Assembly: GCA_021325195.1 (NCBI GenBank)
Contig: JAJPHQ010000032.1
Location: 29,119-93,118, forward strand
Length of the DNA stretch: 64,000 nt
Direction: 5' to 3'
From: Gammaproteobacteria bacterium
Lineage (GTDB): Bacteria > Pseudomonadota > Gammaproteobacteria > Xanthomonadales > Rhodanobacteraceae
Numbering within the stretch: position 1 is the stretch's first letter; the number at the start of each line of letters is the position of its first letter. The position numbers and the translations under genes were made by a program. This document shows, piece after piece, positions 31,373 to 40,893 of the stretch. The notes under the pieces are model-generated. The model had not been told where the DNA came from. It was given only the letters and a program-made list of their open reading frames with translations, and did no database searches.

Positions 31373-32584
31373 TCAGGCCGCCCGCAGCCTCACCCGTGCG
31401 AAATTGCGCTTGCCCACCGCGAGCACGCCCTCGAAGCCCGGCGCGAACACCCGTTGCGCGTCCTCGACCACCTGCGCGTCGATGCGCACCGCGCGTTCCC
31501 TGAGCTTGCGGTTGGCTTCCGAATTGCTGGAGGTCAGGCCCGCAGCGGTCAGCAGCGCGGGCAATTTCAGCCCTTCCGCCGGCACCACGATCTCGTTGAG
31601 CGGCAGCAGCGAGGTGTCGCCTTCGCCGCGCACCACCGCGTGCCAGGCCGCGACCGCGCGTTCGGCCTCCGTTTCGCCCTGGAAGCGCGCAGCCAGCTCG
31701 CGCGCCAGTTGCAATTTGAAATCACGCGGATTGGCCGAACCCGTTTCCACCTCGCGCCGCATCCGCGCGATGTCGTCCAGCGACTTCTCGAACGACAGCA
31801 GCTCGAACCAGCGCCACATCAGGTCGTCGCCGATCTTCATGGTCTTGGTGACGATGTCGATCGCGGATTCGTCGATGCCGATGTAGTTGCCCAGCGACTT
31901 CGACATCTTCTGCACGCCGTCGATGCCTTCCAGCAGCGGCATCGTCAGCACGATCTGCGGCGGCTGGCCGTGGTGTTCCTGCAACGCGCGGCCCATCAGC
32001 AGGTTGAAACGCTGGTCGGTGCCGCCCAGCTCGACGTCGCATTGCAATGCCACCGAGTCGTAGCCCTGCACCAGCGGATACAGGAATTCGTGGATCGCGA
32101 TCGGCTGTTGCGCGGCAAAGCGCCTGGCAAAATCGTCGCGTTCCAGCATCCGCGCCACGGTGTGCTGCGCGGCCAGCCGGATCATGTCCGCCGCATCCAT
32201 CCTGCCGAACCATTCCGAATTGAAGCGCACCTCGGTGCGCGCGCGGTCCAGCACCTTGTACACCTGTTTTGCGTACGTCTCCGCATTGGCCAGCACTTCC
32301 TCGCGGGTCAGCGGCTTGCGGGTCACGTTCTTGCCGCTGGGATCGCCGATCATCCCGGTGAAATCGCCGATCAGGAAAATCACGGTGTGGCCGAGATCCT
32401 GGAACTGGCGCATCTTGTTGAGCAGCACCGTGTGGCCGAGGTGCAGAGCGGGCGCGGTGGGATCGAAGCCGGCCTTGATGCGCAGCGCACGGCCCAGGGC
32501 GAGCCGCGCGGCCAGTTCGTCCTCCTTGAGGATGTCCACGGCGCCGCGGCGGATCATGGCAAGTGCGTGTTCGTCGTGGCGCAT
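31373..32584 (-). CDS. tyrS: Tyrosine--tRNA ligase
   Basis: [63 protein letters not shown]-terminal S4-like domain. Confidence 0.96.
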   Translation of the reverse strand: MRHDEHALAMIRRGAVDILKEDELAARLALGRALRIKAGFDPTAPALHLGHTVLLNKMRQFQDLGHTVIFLIGDFTGMIGDPSGKNVTRKPLTREEVLANAETYAKQVYKVLDRARTEVRFNSEWFGRMDAADMIRLAAQHTVARMLERDDFARRFAAQQPIAIHEFLYPLVQGYDSVALQCDVELGGTDQRFNLLMGRALQEHHGQPPQIVLTMPLLEGIDGVQKMSKSLGNYIGIDESAIDIVTKTMKIGDDLMWRWFELLSFEKSLDDIARMRREVETGSANPRDFKLQLARELAARFQGETEAERAVAAWHAVVRGEGDTSLLPLNEIVVPAEGLKLPALLTAAGLTSSNSEANRKLRERAVRIDAQVVEDAQRVFAPGFEGVLAVGKRNFARVRLRAA

Positions 32585-32722
32585 CAGGGGATCCGTGGCT
32601 GTGGAGCCGGGGCGGCCGTTCCGGAGCACCGGATCGTGATCCGCGCCGCAGGGCAAAAGCGATCGTCGAGTTAATTGTGCGTTAAATGCGGAAGATCACG
32701 CAAATCTTTGTACAACAAAGCA

Positions 32723-32752
32723 TTGACGCGCGCTTTACCGGACCGTTATGGT
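32723..32752 (+). promoter_or_regulatory. Candidate sigma70 promoter of the M23 peptidase gene
   Basis: TTGACG-N18-TATGGT, about 40 nt upstream of the start codon. Confidence 0.4.
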
Positions 32753-32791
32753 ACCGCCCGCCTTGTTTCCGCTCATGTCCGGAATCCTACG

Positions 32792-34246
32792 ATGGACCAG
32801 CGCCTGCGCCGCGTCACCCAGCACCATGTCCGCCGCCAGGCGATTCGCCGCAAGACCCAGCACTGCCATTCGCATTTCTATGCGCGCTGTTCGCACTGGT
32901 CGTTCGCCGCGACGTCCACCGCGCCGATCCGCTGGGTGCGCGAGCGCTGGATTCTCTCGAGCGGCGGTCTGCTGCTGGTTCTGTTGACGCTGATCGGACT
33001 GCCCACATGGGCGAAACTGTTGCGTCACGACGCCAGCAAGCCGGTCGTGCATGAAACCGTTGCGCTGAAACTGCCGCCGCCACCGCCCGAATCCGCCACG
33101 CCGGTGGTGGAGAACTGGAAGACGGTCACCGTCGATCCCGGGCAGACCCTGTCCGACATTTTCCAGAGCCAGGGGCTGTCGGGGTCCGACCTCGCGCGGG
33201 TGATGGACAGCAGTCCCGACACCAAGGTGTTGCGCGCCCTGCATCCCGGCGATGAACTGGCGTTCCTGCTGGACGGCGGCGGTCACCTGAAAGGCTTCCG
33301 CTTCGACCGCGACGCCGCCACCCGCGTCACCCTCACCGCCACGGGCGACAGCGGACCGCTGCGCGAAACGGTGTCGCAGCTTCCCACCGAACGGCGGATG
33401 CACTTCGCGCACGGCGTGATCGACGGTTCGCTGTTCGCGGCCGGTGACAAGGCGGGACTGAGCGAGGTGATGATCCTCAAGCTCGCCGACGTGTTCAAGT
33501 ACGACATCGACTTCGTCAAGGACATCCGCCCGGGCGACCACTTCACGGTGATCTACGACGACGTGTACCGCAACGGCGCGTACGCGCATCCGGGCAACAT
33601 CATCGCCGCCGAGTTCTACAGCCGCGGCCACCGCTTCACTGCCTACCGCTTCGAGAAGCCGGACGGCGACATCGCCTACTACAGCGAGGACGGCCGTCCG
33701 CTCAAGAAATCGCTGCTGCGCACGCCGGTGGCGTTCACCCGGATCTCCTCGGTGTTCGGGATGCGCAAGCATCCGATCCTGGGCTATACCCGTCTCCACA
33801 AGGGCGTCGATTACGCCGCACCCATCGGCACGCCGGTCCACGCGGCCGGCGACGGCGTGATCACCTATCGCGGCTGGGAACACGGCTACGGCAACTTCAT
33901 CACCATCCGCAACAGCCCCGAATACACCACCGCCTACGGGCACATGTCGCGCTTCGCGCCCGGCCTGCACGTGGGTTCGCACGTCACCCAGGGCGAGGTC
34001 ATCGGCTACGTGGGCGAAACCGGCATGGCCACCGGCCCGCACCTGCACTATGAGGTGCGGGTGGCCGGCCAGCCCGAGAACCCGCTGACCATCACCATGC
34101 CCAGGCCGGAACCGCTGTCCGGCAGGCTGATGGCCGACTTCAGGCAGCAGACCGCGCCGATGGTGGCACGCATCCAGATGATCGACACCGCCTCGCAACG
34201 GCTGGCGCGCGTGGATTCCAGCCGCAACGCCAGCGCGGCCGACTGA
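32792..34246 (+). CDS. Peptidoglycan DD-metalloendopeptidase, M23 family, OapA/LysM-like N-terminal region
   Basis: HPILGYTRLHKGVDYAAPIGTPVHAAGDGVI; YGHMSRFAPGLHVGSHVTQGEVIGYVGETGMATGPHLHYEV. Confidence 0.94.
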   Translation: MDQRLRRVTQHHVRRQAIRRKTQHCHSHFYARCSHWSFAATSTAPIRWVRERWILSSGGLLLVLLTLIGLPTWAKLLRHDASKPVVHETVALKLPPPPPESATPVVENWKTVTVDPGQTLSDIFQSQGLSGSDLARVMDSSPDTKVLRALHPGDELAFLLDGGGHLKGFRFDRDAATRVTLTATGDSGPLRETVSQLPTERRMHFAHGVIDGSLFAAGDKAGLSEVMILKLADVFKYDIDFVKDIRPGDHFTVIYDDVYRNGAYAHPGNIIAAEFYSRGHRFTAYRFEKPDGDIAYYSEDGRPLKKSLLRTPVAFTRISSVFGMRKHPILGYTRLHKGVDYAAPIGTPVHAAGDGVITYRGWEHGYGNFITIRNSPEYTTAYGHMSRFAPGLHVGSHVTQGEVIGYVGETGMATGPHLHYEVRVAGQPENPLTITMPRPEPLSGRLMADFRQQTAPMVARIQMIDTASQRLARVDSSRNASAAD

Positions 34247-34259
34247 TCGCCCGCCGGAT

Positions 34260-35390
34260 GTGACCCGCACCGCGGCTTCGCTGTATCTCGGCCTGATTTC
34301 CGGCACCAGCGCCGACGGCATCGCCGCCGCGCTGCTGCGTTTCGCACGGCGGCCCGAAATCCTGGCGGCGCGCACGTTCGGCTACCCTGCCGGAACGCGC
34401 GCTCGCGTGCTGGCGCTGGCGCGCAACGACGCCGCGATCAGGCTGGAGGATTACGGACGGCTGGACGTCGAAATCGGCGGCTGCTTCGCCGAGGCGGCGC
34501 TGGCCCTGCTGCACGGGGCCGGAACGGATCCGCGCGAGCTGGCGGCGATCGGTTCGCATGGCCAGACCGTTTGCCATCGGCCCGATGGGCCGTTTCCCTT
34601 CACGCTGCAGATCGGCGACCCCAACGTGATCGCCGAGCGCACGGGCGTCGTCACGGTCGCGGATTTCCGCCGCGCCGACGTGGCGGCGGGCGGTCAGGGC
34701 GCGCCGCTGCTGCCCGCCCTGCACGCGGCCGTGCTGGCCGACCCCGCGGCAGCGCGCGCGATCCTGAACCTGGGCGGCATCGCCAACCTCACCCTGCTGA
34801 TTCCCGGGCGGCCGGTGCTGGGTTTCGACACCGGGCCGGCCAACTGCCTGCTGGATGCGTGGTCGATGCGCGTGCGCGGCCCGGAACGCGACGAGGGCGG
34901 CGCGTGGGCGCGCAGTGGCCGCGTCGATCCGGCCTTGCTGTCACGGCTGCTGGACGATCCGTACTTCGCGGCGCCGCCGCCCAAGAGCACCGGCCGCGAG
35001 TACTTCAATCTCGACTGGCTGGACGCGCGGTTGCCTTCCGGGATTGAACCCGCCGACGTGCAGGCGACGCTGCTGCAACTGTCCGTGCGCAGCATCGCCG
35101 GCGCGCTGCGCGCACACGCGCGCGAGGTGCGCGAGGTGCGCGAGCTGTATGCCTGCGGCGGCGGCGTGCACAACGGCGCGCTGATGGAGGCCCTGCGCAG
35201 GGAGCTGCCGGAGGTGCGCATCGACACCACCGCCGCGCTGGGGCTGGACCCGGATTTCGTCGAAGCCGCGGGCTTCGCGTGGCTGGCGCGGGCGCGGCTG
35301 GAAAATCTTCCCGGCAACCTGGCCTCGGTCACCGGCGCGCGCGGGCCGCGAATGCTGGGCGCGATTTATCAACCGTTCGCCACGCGTTGA
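34260..35390 (+). CDS. anmK: Anhydro-N-acetylmuramic acid kinase
   Basis: LGLISGTSADGIAAAL; IGSHGQTVCHRP; FDTGPANCLLDAW; YACGGGVHNGALM; GTG start. Confidence 0.95.
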   Translation: MTRTAASLYLGLISGTSADGIAAALLRFARRPEILAARTFGYPAGTRARVLALARNDAAIRLEDYGRLDVEIGGCFAEAALALLHGAGTDPRELAAIGSHGQTVCHRPDGPFPFTLQIGDPNVIAERTGVVTVADFRRADVAAGGQGAPLLPALHAAVLADPAAARAILNLGGIANLTLLIPGRPVLGFDTGPANCLLDAWSMRVRGPERDEGGAWARSGRVDPALLSRLLDDPYFAAPPPKSTGREYFNLDWLDARLPSGIEPADVQATLLQLSVRSIAGALRAHAREVREVRELYACGGGVHNGALMEALRRELPEVRIDTTAALGLDPDFVEAAGFAWLARARLENLPGNLASVTGARGPRMLGAIYQPFATR

Positions 35391-35399
35391 TCACGCCGC

Positions 35400-35690
35400 T
35401 TACGGCATCGCCTCATCGTCCCAACTGCTGGAGAACACGCCGTTGCCCCTGGGCACGTCCTTGAACGCGCGCGCGGCGTCGGTCAGGAACGTCGATTCTT
35501 CCTGGTTCCAGTGGCTCGCGGCGAGCCCGGCGGCCGCCAGGTCCGCCGCGGCGGCTTCGGCGTCGGCCGCATCCAGCATGGCCTGCAGACGATGGGCGAT
35601 CAGCGTTTCCACGCTGCAATCCAGTTTCGCCGCGACCTTGTTCAACCGCGCAAGCAGGGCGTCATCGAGCTGCAAGCGGATTTCGCGCAT
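35400..35690 (-). CDS. Small protein with ribbon-helix-helix-like N-terminus
   Basis: MREIRLQLDDALLARLNKVAAKLDCSVETLIAHRLQAML. Confidence 0.6.
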   Translation of the reverse strand: MREIRLQLDDALLARLNKVAAKLDCSVETLIAHRLQAMLDAADAEAAAADLAAAGLAASHWNQEESTFLTDAARAFKDVPRGNGVFSSSWDDEAMP

Positions 35691-35756
35691 GACGAGTCCT
35701 CCTCATGCTGACGGCGCGGACGCTACCACGCGGCGCCCCCGGCAACCGTGCACCGT

Positions 35757-37058
35757 TCACGCCACGGCACGTGCGCCCGGCAAGCGGGGAAATTCGTCAC
35801 GCAATGCCCGCAGCAGCAGCAGTCCCGGCAGCGCGCAGGCGAGCGCAATGCAGAAATACAGGGGCCAGCCCAGCGCCTGCGCCACGATCCCGGCAAGGGG
35901 ACCCAGCGCGATCCGCGCCACCGCGTCCAGCGCGCTGAACAAGGCGTACTGCGTGGCGCTGAAACGCCTGTCGCACATCGCCATCAGCAGGGCCACGAAC
36001 ACCCCGGTGCCGAGTCCCGAGGTCAGGTTCTCGCCCGCCACCGCCGTGATCAGCGCCGGCAGCCCGTGCCAGCCCAGCGCCACGGCGAGAAAGCCCAGCG
36101 CGCCCAGTCCCTGCAGCACGCCGAACACCCACAGCGCGCGTCTCAGCGGCCAGCGTTCCAGCAGAAAACCCCCGGCGAACGCCCCCACGATCGTGGCCGC
36201 GAGCCCGAACACCTTGTTGACCCAGCCCACTTCCGCGAGCCCGAAGTGTGCGCCGCGCAGCAGAAAGGTGGTGGAAAGCGACAGGGCGAACGCGTTGCCC
36301 AGCTTGTACAGCAGCACCAGCGCCAGCCACGTCCAGGCGCGCGGGCGATCGAGGATCTCGCGCAGGGGGCCGGCGAAGGCGCGCAACAGCGTCGGCGGCG
36401 GGGCGGCCCGTTCGCGCTCCGGCGCGAACAGCGTGGCGACCACGCCGATGCCCATCAGCGCGGCCATCAGGAGATACGTCGCACGCCAGCCGGCGTGGGC
36501 GGCGAACACCAGCGCAAGACCGCCCGACACCAGCATCGCCGCACGATAACCGCCCACGCCCAGCGCCGCGCCGAGGCCGCGATCCTGTGGCAGCAACTGG
36601 TCGGTGCGGTAGGCGTCGATCGCGGTGTCCTGCGTGGCCGACAGGAACACCAGCAGGGCCGCCAGCAGCGCAATGCCGCCCAGCGAGGTCTGCGGCGAGA
36701 GGCCGGCGATACCGACCAGCACCGCGGCGATCGCCAGTTGCATCGCCAGCGTCCAGCCACGGCGGCGCCCCAGCCACGGCAGCGCGTAGCGGTCCAGCAG
36801 CGGTGCCCACAGGACTTTCAACACGTAGGCAAAACCGACCAGCTTCAGAATGCCGATGGTTTCCAGGCTCAGCCCCGACACCGCGCACCAGGCTTCCAGC
36901 GTGCTGCCGGAAAGCGCCAGCGGCAGTCCCGAGGAGAAACCGAGCAGGGTGACGGCGACCAGCACGCGCGTGCGGTGCGGCGCGGCCACCTCCGCTACCG
37001 CCGCAGCGTCGTGCGGCGTCGGTTCACTCAACGTCGTACTCCACCGCGTATGGCGCAT
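35757..37058 (-). CDS. ampG: AmpG-like muropeptide MFS transporter
   Basis: LLGFSSGLPLALSGSTLEAW; GILKLVGFAYVLKVLWAPLLDR; SATQDTAIDAYRTDQL; next to anmK. Start uncertain (possible TTG at 37031). Confidence 0.9.
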   Translation of the reverse strand: MRHTRWSTTLSEPTPHDAAAVAEVAAPHRTRVLVAVTLLGFSSGLPLALSGSTLEAWCAVSGLSLETIGILKLVGFAYVLKVLWAPLLDRYALPWLGRRRGWTLAMQLAIAAVLVGIAGLSPQTSLGGIALLAALLVFLSATQDTAIDAYRTDQLLPQDRGLGAALGVGGYRAAMLVSGGLALVFAAHAGWRATYLLMAALMGIGVVATLFAPERERAAPPPTLLRAFAGPLREILDRPRAWTWLALVLLYKLGNAFALSLSTTFLLRGAHFGLAEVGWVNKVFGLAATIVGAFAGGFLLERWPLRRALWVFGVLQGLGALGFLAVALGWHGLPALITAVAGENLTSGLGTGVFVALLMAMCDRRFSATQYALFSALDAVARIALGPLAGIVAQALGWPLYFCIALACALPGLLLLRALRDEFPRLPGARAVA

Positions 37059-37827
37059 GGTCGGAGAAGCGGGGCGCCGGCGTGATCCGGCAGGATTTCA
37101 GGCGCTCGCGCAGCGATGGCGTCACGATCTGGTAATCGATCCGCTACCCGACGTTGTTGGCGCGCGCGTTGCCGCGGTTGGACCACCAGGTGTATTCCTC
37201 GGCCTCGGGTTTCAGCACCCGAAAGCTGTCCAGCCAGCCGTGCTTCGGCGCGGGCGTGCCGTCGCCGTGCGGGTCGGCGATCAGCGCGTTCAGCCATGCG
37301 CGCTCTTCCGGAAGGCATCCGGAATTCTTCTGGTTGGATTTCCAGTTCCTGATGTCGCGTTCACTGCGCACGATGTTCCAGTCACCGCACAGCACGAAGT
37401 CGCGGCCGCTGGCCAGCCACTTGTCGAAAACCGCACGCAGTTTCTTCATCGCCTCGAACTTGAACTGCTGGCGCTCCTGGCCCGAGGTGCCCGAGGGCAC
37501 GTACAGCGACACCACGGACAGATTCCCGAAACGCGCCTCGATGTAGCGGCCCTCGTCGTCGAACGGCTTCCAGCCGATTTCCGTCAGCACCTCGTCCGGT
37601 TCGCGTCTGGCGTAGATCGCGACGCCGCTGTAGCCCTTTCTGGTGACCGCGTCGCGATAGAAGCAATGGTGGCCGTCCGGGCGGAACCTCGGATCGGTCA
37701 ATTGCCCTTCCTGCGCCTTGGTTTCCTGCAGGCACACCACGTCGGCGTTCTGCTTGCGCAGCCAGTCGAAGAACCCCTTGCTCGCTGCCGAGCGGATGCC
37801 GTTGGCGTTGAAGGTGATGATTTTCAC
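37024..37827 (-). pseudogene. xthA: Exodeoxyribonuclease III family protein interrupted by an in-frame TAG
   Basis: MKIITFNANGIRSAASKGFFDWLRKQNADVVCLQETKAQ ... RGNARANNVG[TAG 37146-37144]RIDYQIVTPSLRERLKSCRITPAPRFSDHAPYAVEYDVE*; GTG start at 37827. Confidence 0.9.
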
Positions 37828-37983
37828 GGGACTCGGGACTCGGGATTCGGGACTCGACAGAGCGTAAAGCAAAAACCTCGGGGCCATCGAACCGCATCGG
37901 GCCGCTTCATTTTCGCGACCGTTGCTGTCGAAAGCCGGCGGGCACTTTATCATCCGGGTCCCGAGTCCCGAGCCCCGAGTCCC
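37828..37983. repeat. Inverted heptanucleotide arrays between divergent xthA and pyrE
   Basis: Left arm (GGGACTC)x4 at 37828-37855; right arm GGGTCCC/GAGTCCC/GAGCCCC/GAGTCCC at 37956-37983. Confidence 0.9.
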
Positions 37984-37984
37984 G

Positions 37985-38638
37985 ATGCTCCCCCACCAAC
38001 GCGCTTTTCTCGATCTCGCGCTTGCGCGCGGCGTGCTCCGCTTCGGCGATTTCACCCTGAAATCCGGACGCCGGAGTCCGTATTTCTTCAACATGGGCAG
38101 GATCGATTCCGGCGCGGCGCTGGCGGAGGTCGGCAAGGCTTATGCCGCGGCCGCGCAGGCCAGCGACATCGCCTTCGACATGCTGTTCGGGCCGGCCTAC
38201 AAGGGCATTCCGCTGGCCGCGGCGGCCGCGATCGCGCTGGCGCGCGAGCACGGCCGGGACGTGCCGTGGGCGTACAACCGCAAGGAGGCCAAGGACCACG
38301 GCGAGGGCGGCCAGTTGATCGGCGCGCCGCCCGCGGGGCGCGTGCTGATCGTCGATGACGTGATCACCGCCGGCACCGCGGTGCGTGAATCGCTGGGCAT
38401 GATCCGCGGCGCGGGCGCCGGGGTGGCCGGCGTGCTGGTGGCGCTGGACCGTCAGGAACGCGGACAAGGCGAACTCTCGGCCACGCAGGAACTCGCGCGC
38501 GAGCAGGGTGTGCCGGTGATCGCGATCGTGGGGCTGGACGACCTGCTGGCCTATGCCGCCGATCACCCGGAACTGGCCGCGCAACGTGAACGGCTTCACG
38601 CTTACCGGGCTGAGTGGGGTGCCGCGTCCCGGGCGTGA
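37985..38638 (+). CDS. pyrE: Orotate phosphoribosyltransferase
   Basis: [57 protein letters not shown]. Confidence 0.97.
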   Translation: MLPHQRAFLDLALARGVLRFGDFTLKSGRRSPYFFNMGRIDSGAALAEVGKAYAAAAQASDIAFDMLFGPAYKGIPLAAAAAIALAREHGRDVPWAYNRKEAKDHGEGGQLIGAPPAGRVLIVDDVITAGTAVRESLGMIRGAGAGVAGVLVALDRQERGQGELSATQELAREQGVPVIAIVGLDDLLAYAADHPELAAQRERLHAYRAEWGAASRA

Positions 38639-38721
38639 CGGCCGCCGCCGCCGCGGAGCATCCGGTCGCGGCCCGCATTTTGCATCGGGTCTATACTCGC
38701 CGTGTCGCGCGGAGACACCCG

Positions 38722-39378
38722 ATGCGCCTGTCCGTTCCGATCCTGTGGTTCCTGCTGCTGCTGCCGTTGGCCGCGGCTGCGGCCGAGGGCACCACGCCGA
38801 CCACGCACTACCGCTGGAAGGACCCGGCGGGGGTGGTTCATTTCGGCGACACCATTCCCGCATCCGCGCTGGCGTACGGCTACGACATCGTCAACGATCA
38901 GGGCGTGGTCATCCGCCACGTGGCCCGCGAACTGGCGCCGGCCGAACGGCGCGCGGCGGAAGCCGCGGCAGCCAAGGCCGCCGCCGAGCAGCGCGAGGCC
39001 CGGCAGCGGGCGTTCGCCGACAGCCAGTTGCTGGCCGCCTACCCCAGCGAATCGGACCTGCGCGAGGCGCAGCAGGCGCAGCTGAAGCAGCTCCAGTTCG
39101 ACATCGACACGCTGCAGACCAACCTGCACAGCCAGGAAGAAACCCTGGCGGAATTGCTGGCCCACGCCGCCGACCTGGAGCATGCCGGCCAGACGGTGAC
39201 GCCCGTGCTGCAGAAGCGGATCAGCGACCAGCGCCAGATCGTGAACGGCGAACGCGACGCGCTGGCGCGCAAGCAGAACGATCTCGCCGACACCCGGCTG
39301 AAGTTCGATGCCCAGTTGAAGCACTACCGCGCGCTGCGCGCGAAGTTCGGCGACGGTACCAGCGAAGCATCGCAGTAG
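38722..39378 (+). CDS. DUF4124-like secreted protein
   Basis: Signal peptide; HYRWKDPAGVVHFGDTIPASA near the N-terminus; long C-terminal coiled-coil-like helix. Confidence 0.75.
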   Translation: MRLSVPILWFLLLLPLAAAAAEGTTPTTHYRWKDPAGVVHFGDTIPASALAYGYDIVNDQGVVIRHVARELAPAERRAAEAAAAKAAAEQREARQRAFADSQLLAAYPSESDLREAQQAQLKQLQFDIDTLQTNLHSQEETLAELLAHAADLEHAGQTVTPVLQKRISDQRQIVNGERDALARKQNDLADTRLKFDAQLKHYRALRAKFGDGTSEASQ

Positions 39379-39454
39379 GGACGCGCCGCCTGATCACGAG
39401 ACGCGCGGACACGGCGCGTGGAGCCGGGCGCGCCACGGCCCTTGAAGGTTTCCG

Positions 39455-39724
39455 TCAGGCCGCGCGATGCGCCTGGATATGCTGCGCCAGAGCTCGCAGC
39501 GAGCCGAACACCCGGCGGTTGTCGGGATTGTCCGAACGCAACTGGAAACCGTAGCGCCTGGACACCGCCAGCGCCAGTTCCAGCGCGTCGATGGAGTCCA
39601 GTCCGAGCTCGCCGCCGAACAGCGGCGCTTCCGGCTGGATGTCTTCGGGCGCGACGTTTTCGAGGTTGAGGTTGTCAACGATCAGCCGGGCGAGCTCCCG
39701 CTCCTCGGGGGTCTGTTCGGTCAT
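39455..39724 (-). CDS. Acyl carrier protein
   Basis: 89 aa; phosphopantetheine site GLDSIDALELALAVSRRYG. Confidence 0.9.
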   Translation of the reverse strand: MTEQTPEERELARLIVDNLNLENVAPEDIQPEAPLFGGELGLDSIDALELALAVSRRYGFQLRSDNPDNRRVFGSLRALAQHIQAHRAA

Positions 39725-39840
39725 GCTCCATCAACTCCACACCAGCGTTGCCGTGACCGGCCAGTGTAACATGGGCGGCTTTGACCACGGCCGGAGACCA
39801 TGTCCGCAACATTCTTCGACAGGGCGCACGGGGGCTGCGC

Positions 39841-40851
39841 ATGAGCGGGGCGGCCGCGGGCGGCTTTTCGGTGGCCTACCGTGCCGGGCCCGCAGCGGCA
39901 TGGCTGGAACGCAGCGACACGCTGGCCGTGCTGGGATTCGGCGACGCGTCCCTGCCGGACGGCGAGCCGCGCTGTCTGCGGGTGCCGCTGGCGCCGCTCG
40001 CGCAAGGTGAGGCACCGTTCGAATGCTGGCGTGTGCAAGGCGCCGTGGAACGCGGCGCCGAGGGCGACCTGCACTGGGCGGCCGGCGGCGGCTGGCGCTT
40101 CGTCGCGGTCGAACTGGACGAATCCCCGCTCGGCGGCATCGAGGCCGCCAGCGAACATGCCTACCGCCTGCTGCTCGCGCACGCCGCCGCGCGGCCCGAG
40201 CGCCATGTGCTGCGGCTGTGGAATTACCTCCGCGCGATCAACGAGGGCGAGGGCGACGCGGAACGGTACCGCCGCTTCTGTGTGGGCCGGCTGCGCGCGC
40301 TGGATGCGCTGGGCATCGAACGCTATCCCGCCGCGTCTGCGATCGGCCATCACGGACCGCGCGGACTGCTGCAGGTGTATGCATTGTGTGCCGTGCAACG
40401 GGGCGAGGCGATGGAGAATCCGCGTCAGGTCAGCGCGTGGCATTATCCGCGCCAGTACGGCCCGGCCGCGCCCAGTTTCGCGCGCGCGATGAAACTGCCG
40501 GACGGCGCGCTGGCGATTTCCGGCACCGCCGCGGTGGTCGGCCATGCGTCGCACCACGTTGGCGACGTGGGCGCGCAGGCCGGCGAGGCCTTCGCCAACC
40601 TGCACGCGCTGCTCGACAGGGCCGAGCTGCCCGCGTTCGACGCGCATTCGCCGCTCAAGGTGTATGTCCGCCACCGCGAGGATGCGGATGCGGTGCGCGC
40701 GGTGCTGGCCCGGCATCTCGATCCTGCCGTGCCGCGTCTGCTGCTGCAGGGCGACATCTGCCGCCGCGAGCTGCTGGTCGAGATCGACGGCTGGTCGAGC
40801 TTGCCGCGTCTGCGAACTGCCGGGGGCAGTTCGCGCGGCAAGCGAGGGTGA
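39841..40851 (+). CDS. xanB2: Chorismatase (XanB2/Hyg5/FkbO family), putative 3-/4-hydroxybenzoate synthase
   Basis: RLWNYLRAINEGEGDAERYRRFCVGR; MENPRQVSAWHYPRQYGPAAPSFARA; ISGTAAVVGHASHHVGDVGAQ. Possible upstream TTG start at 39781. Confidence 0.82.
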   Translation: MSGAAAGGFSVAYRAGPAAAWLERSDTLAVLGFGDASLPDGEPRCLRVPLAPLAQGEAPFECWRVQGAVERGAEGDLHWAAGGGWRFVAVELDESPLGGIEAASEHAYRLLLAHAAARPERHVLRLWNYLRAINEGEGDAERYRRFCVGRLRALDALGIERYPAASAIGHHGPRGLLQVYALCAVQRGEAMENPRQVSAWHYPRQYGPAAPSFARAMKLPDGALAISGTAAVVGHASHHVGDVGAQAGEAFANLHALLDRAELPAFDAHSPLKVYVRHREDADAVRAVLARHLDPAVPRLLLQGDICRRELLVEIDGWSSLPRLRTAGGSSRGKRG

Positions 40852-40893
40852 GGCAGGAAGCCGAACGGCAGAGCACCAGGGACGGTTGCTTGC
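40811..40893 (+). repeat. Dispersed repeat copy B with palindrome, overlapping the xanB2-like 3' end
   Basis: GCGAACTGCC-GGG-GGCAGTTCGC (40812-40834), then GAGGCAGGAAGCCGA...GGGACGGTTGCTTGCC. Confidence 0.75.

Noticed and set aside
35400-35690. Toxin-antitoxin system from the ribbon-helix-helix-like protein
   Set aside because: No partner toxin ORF adjacent; neighbours are anmK and ampG.
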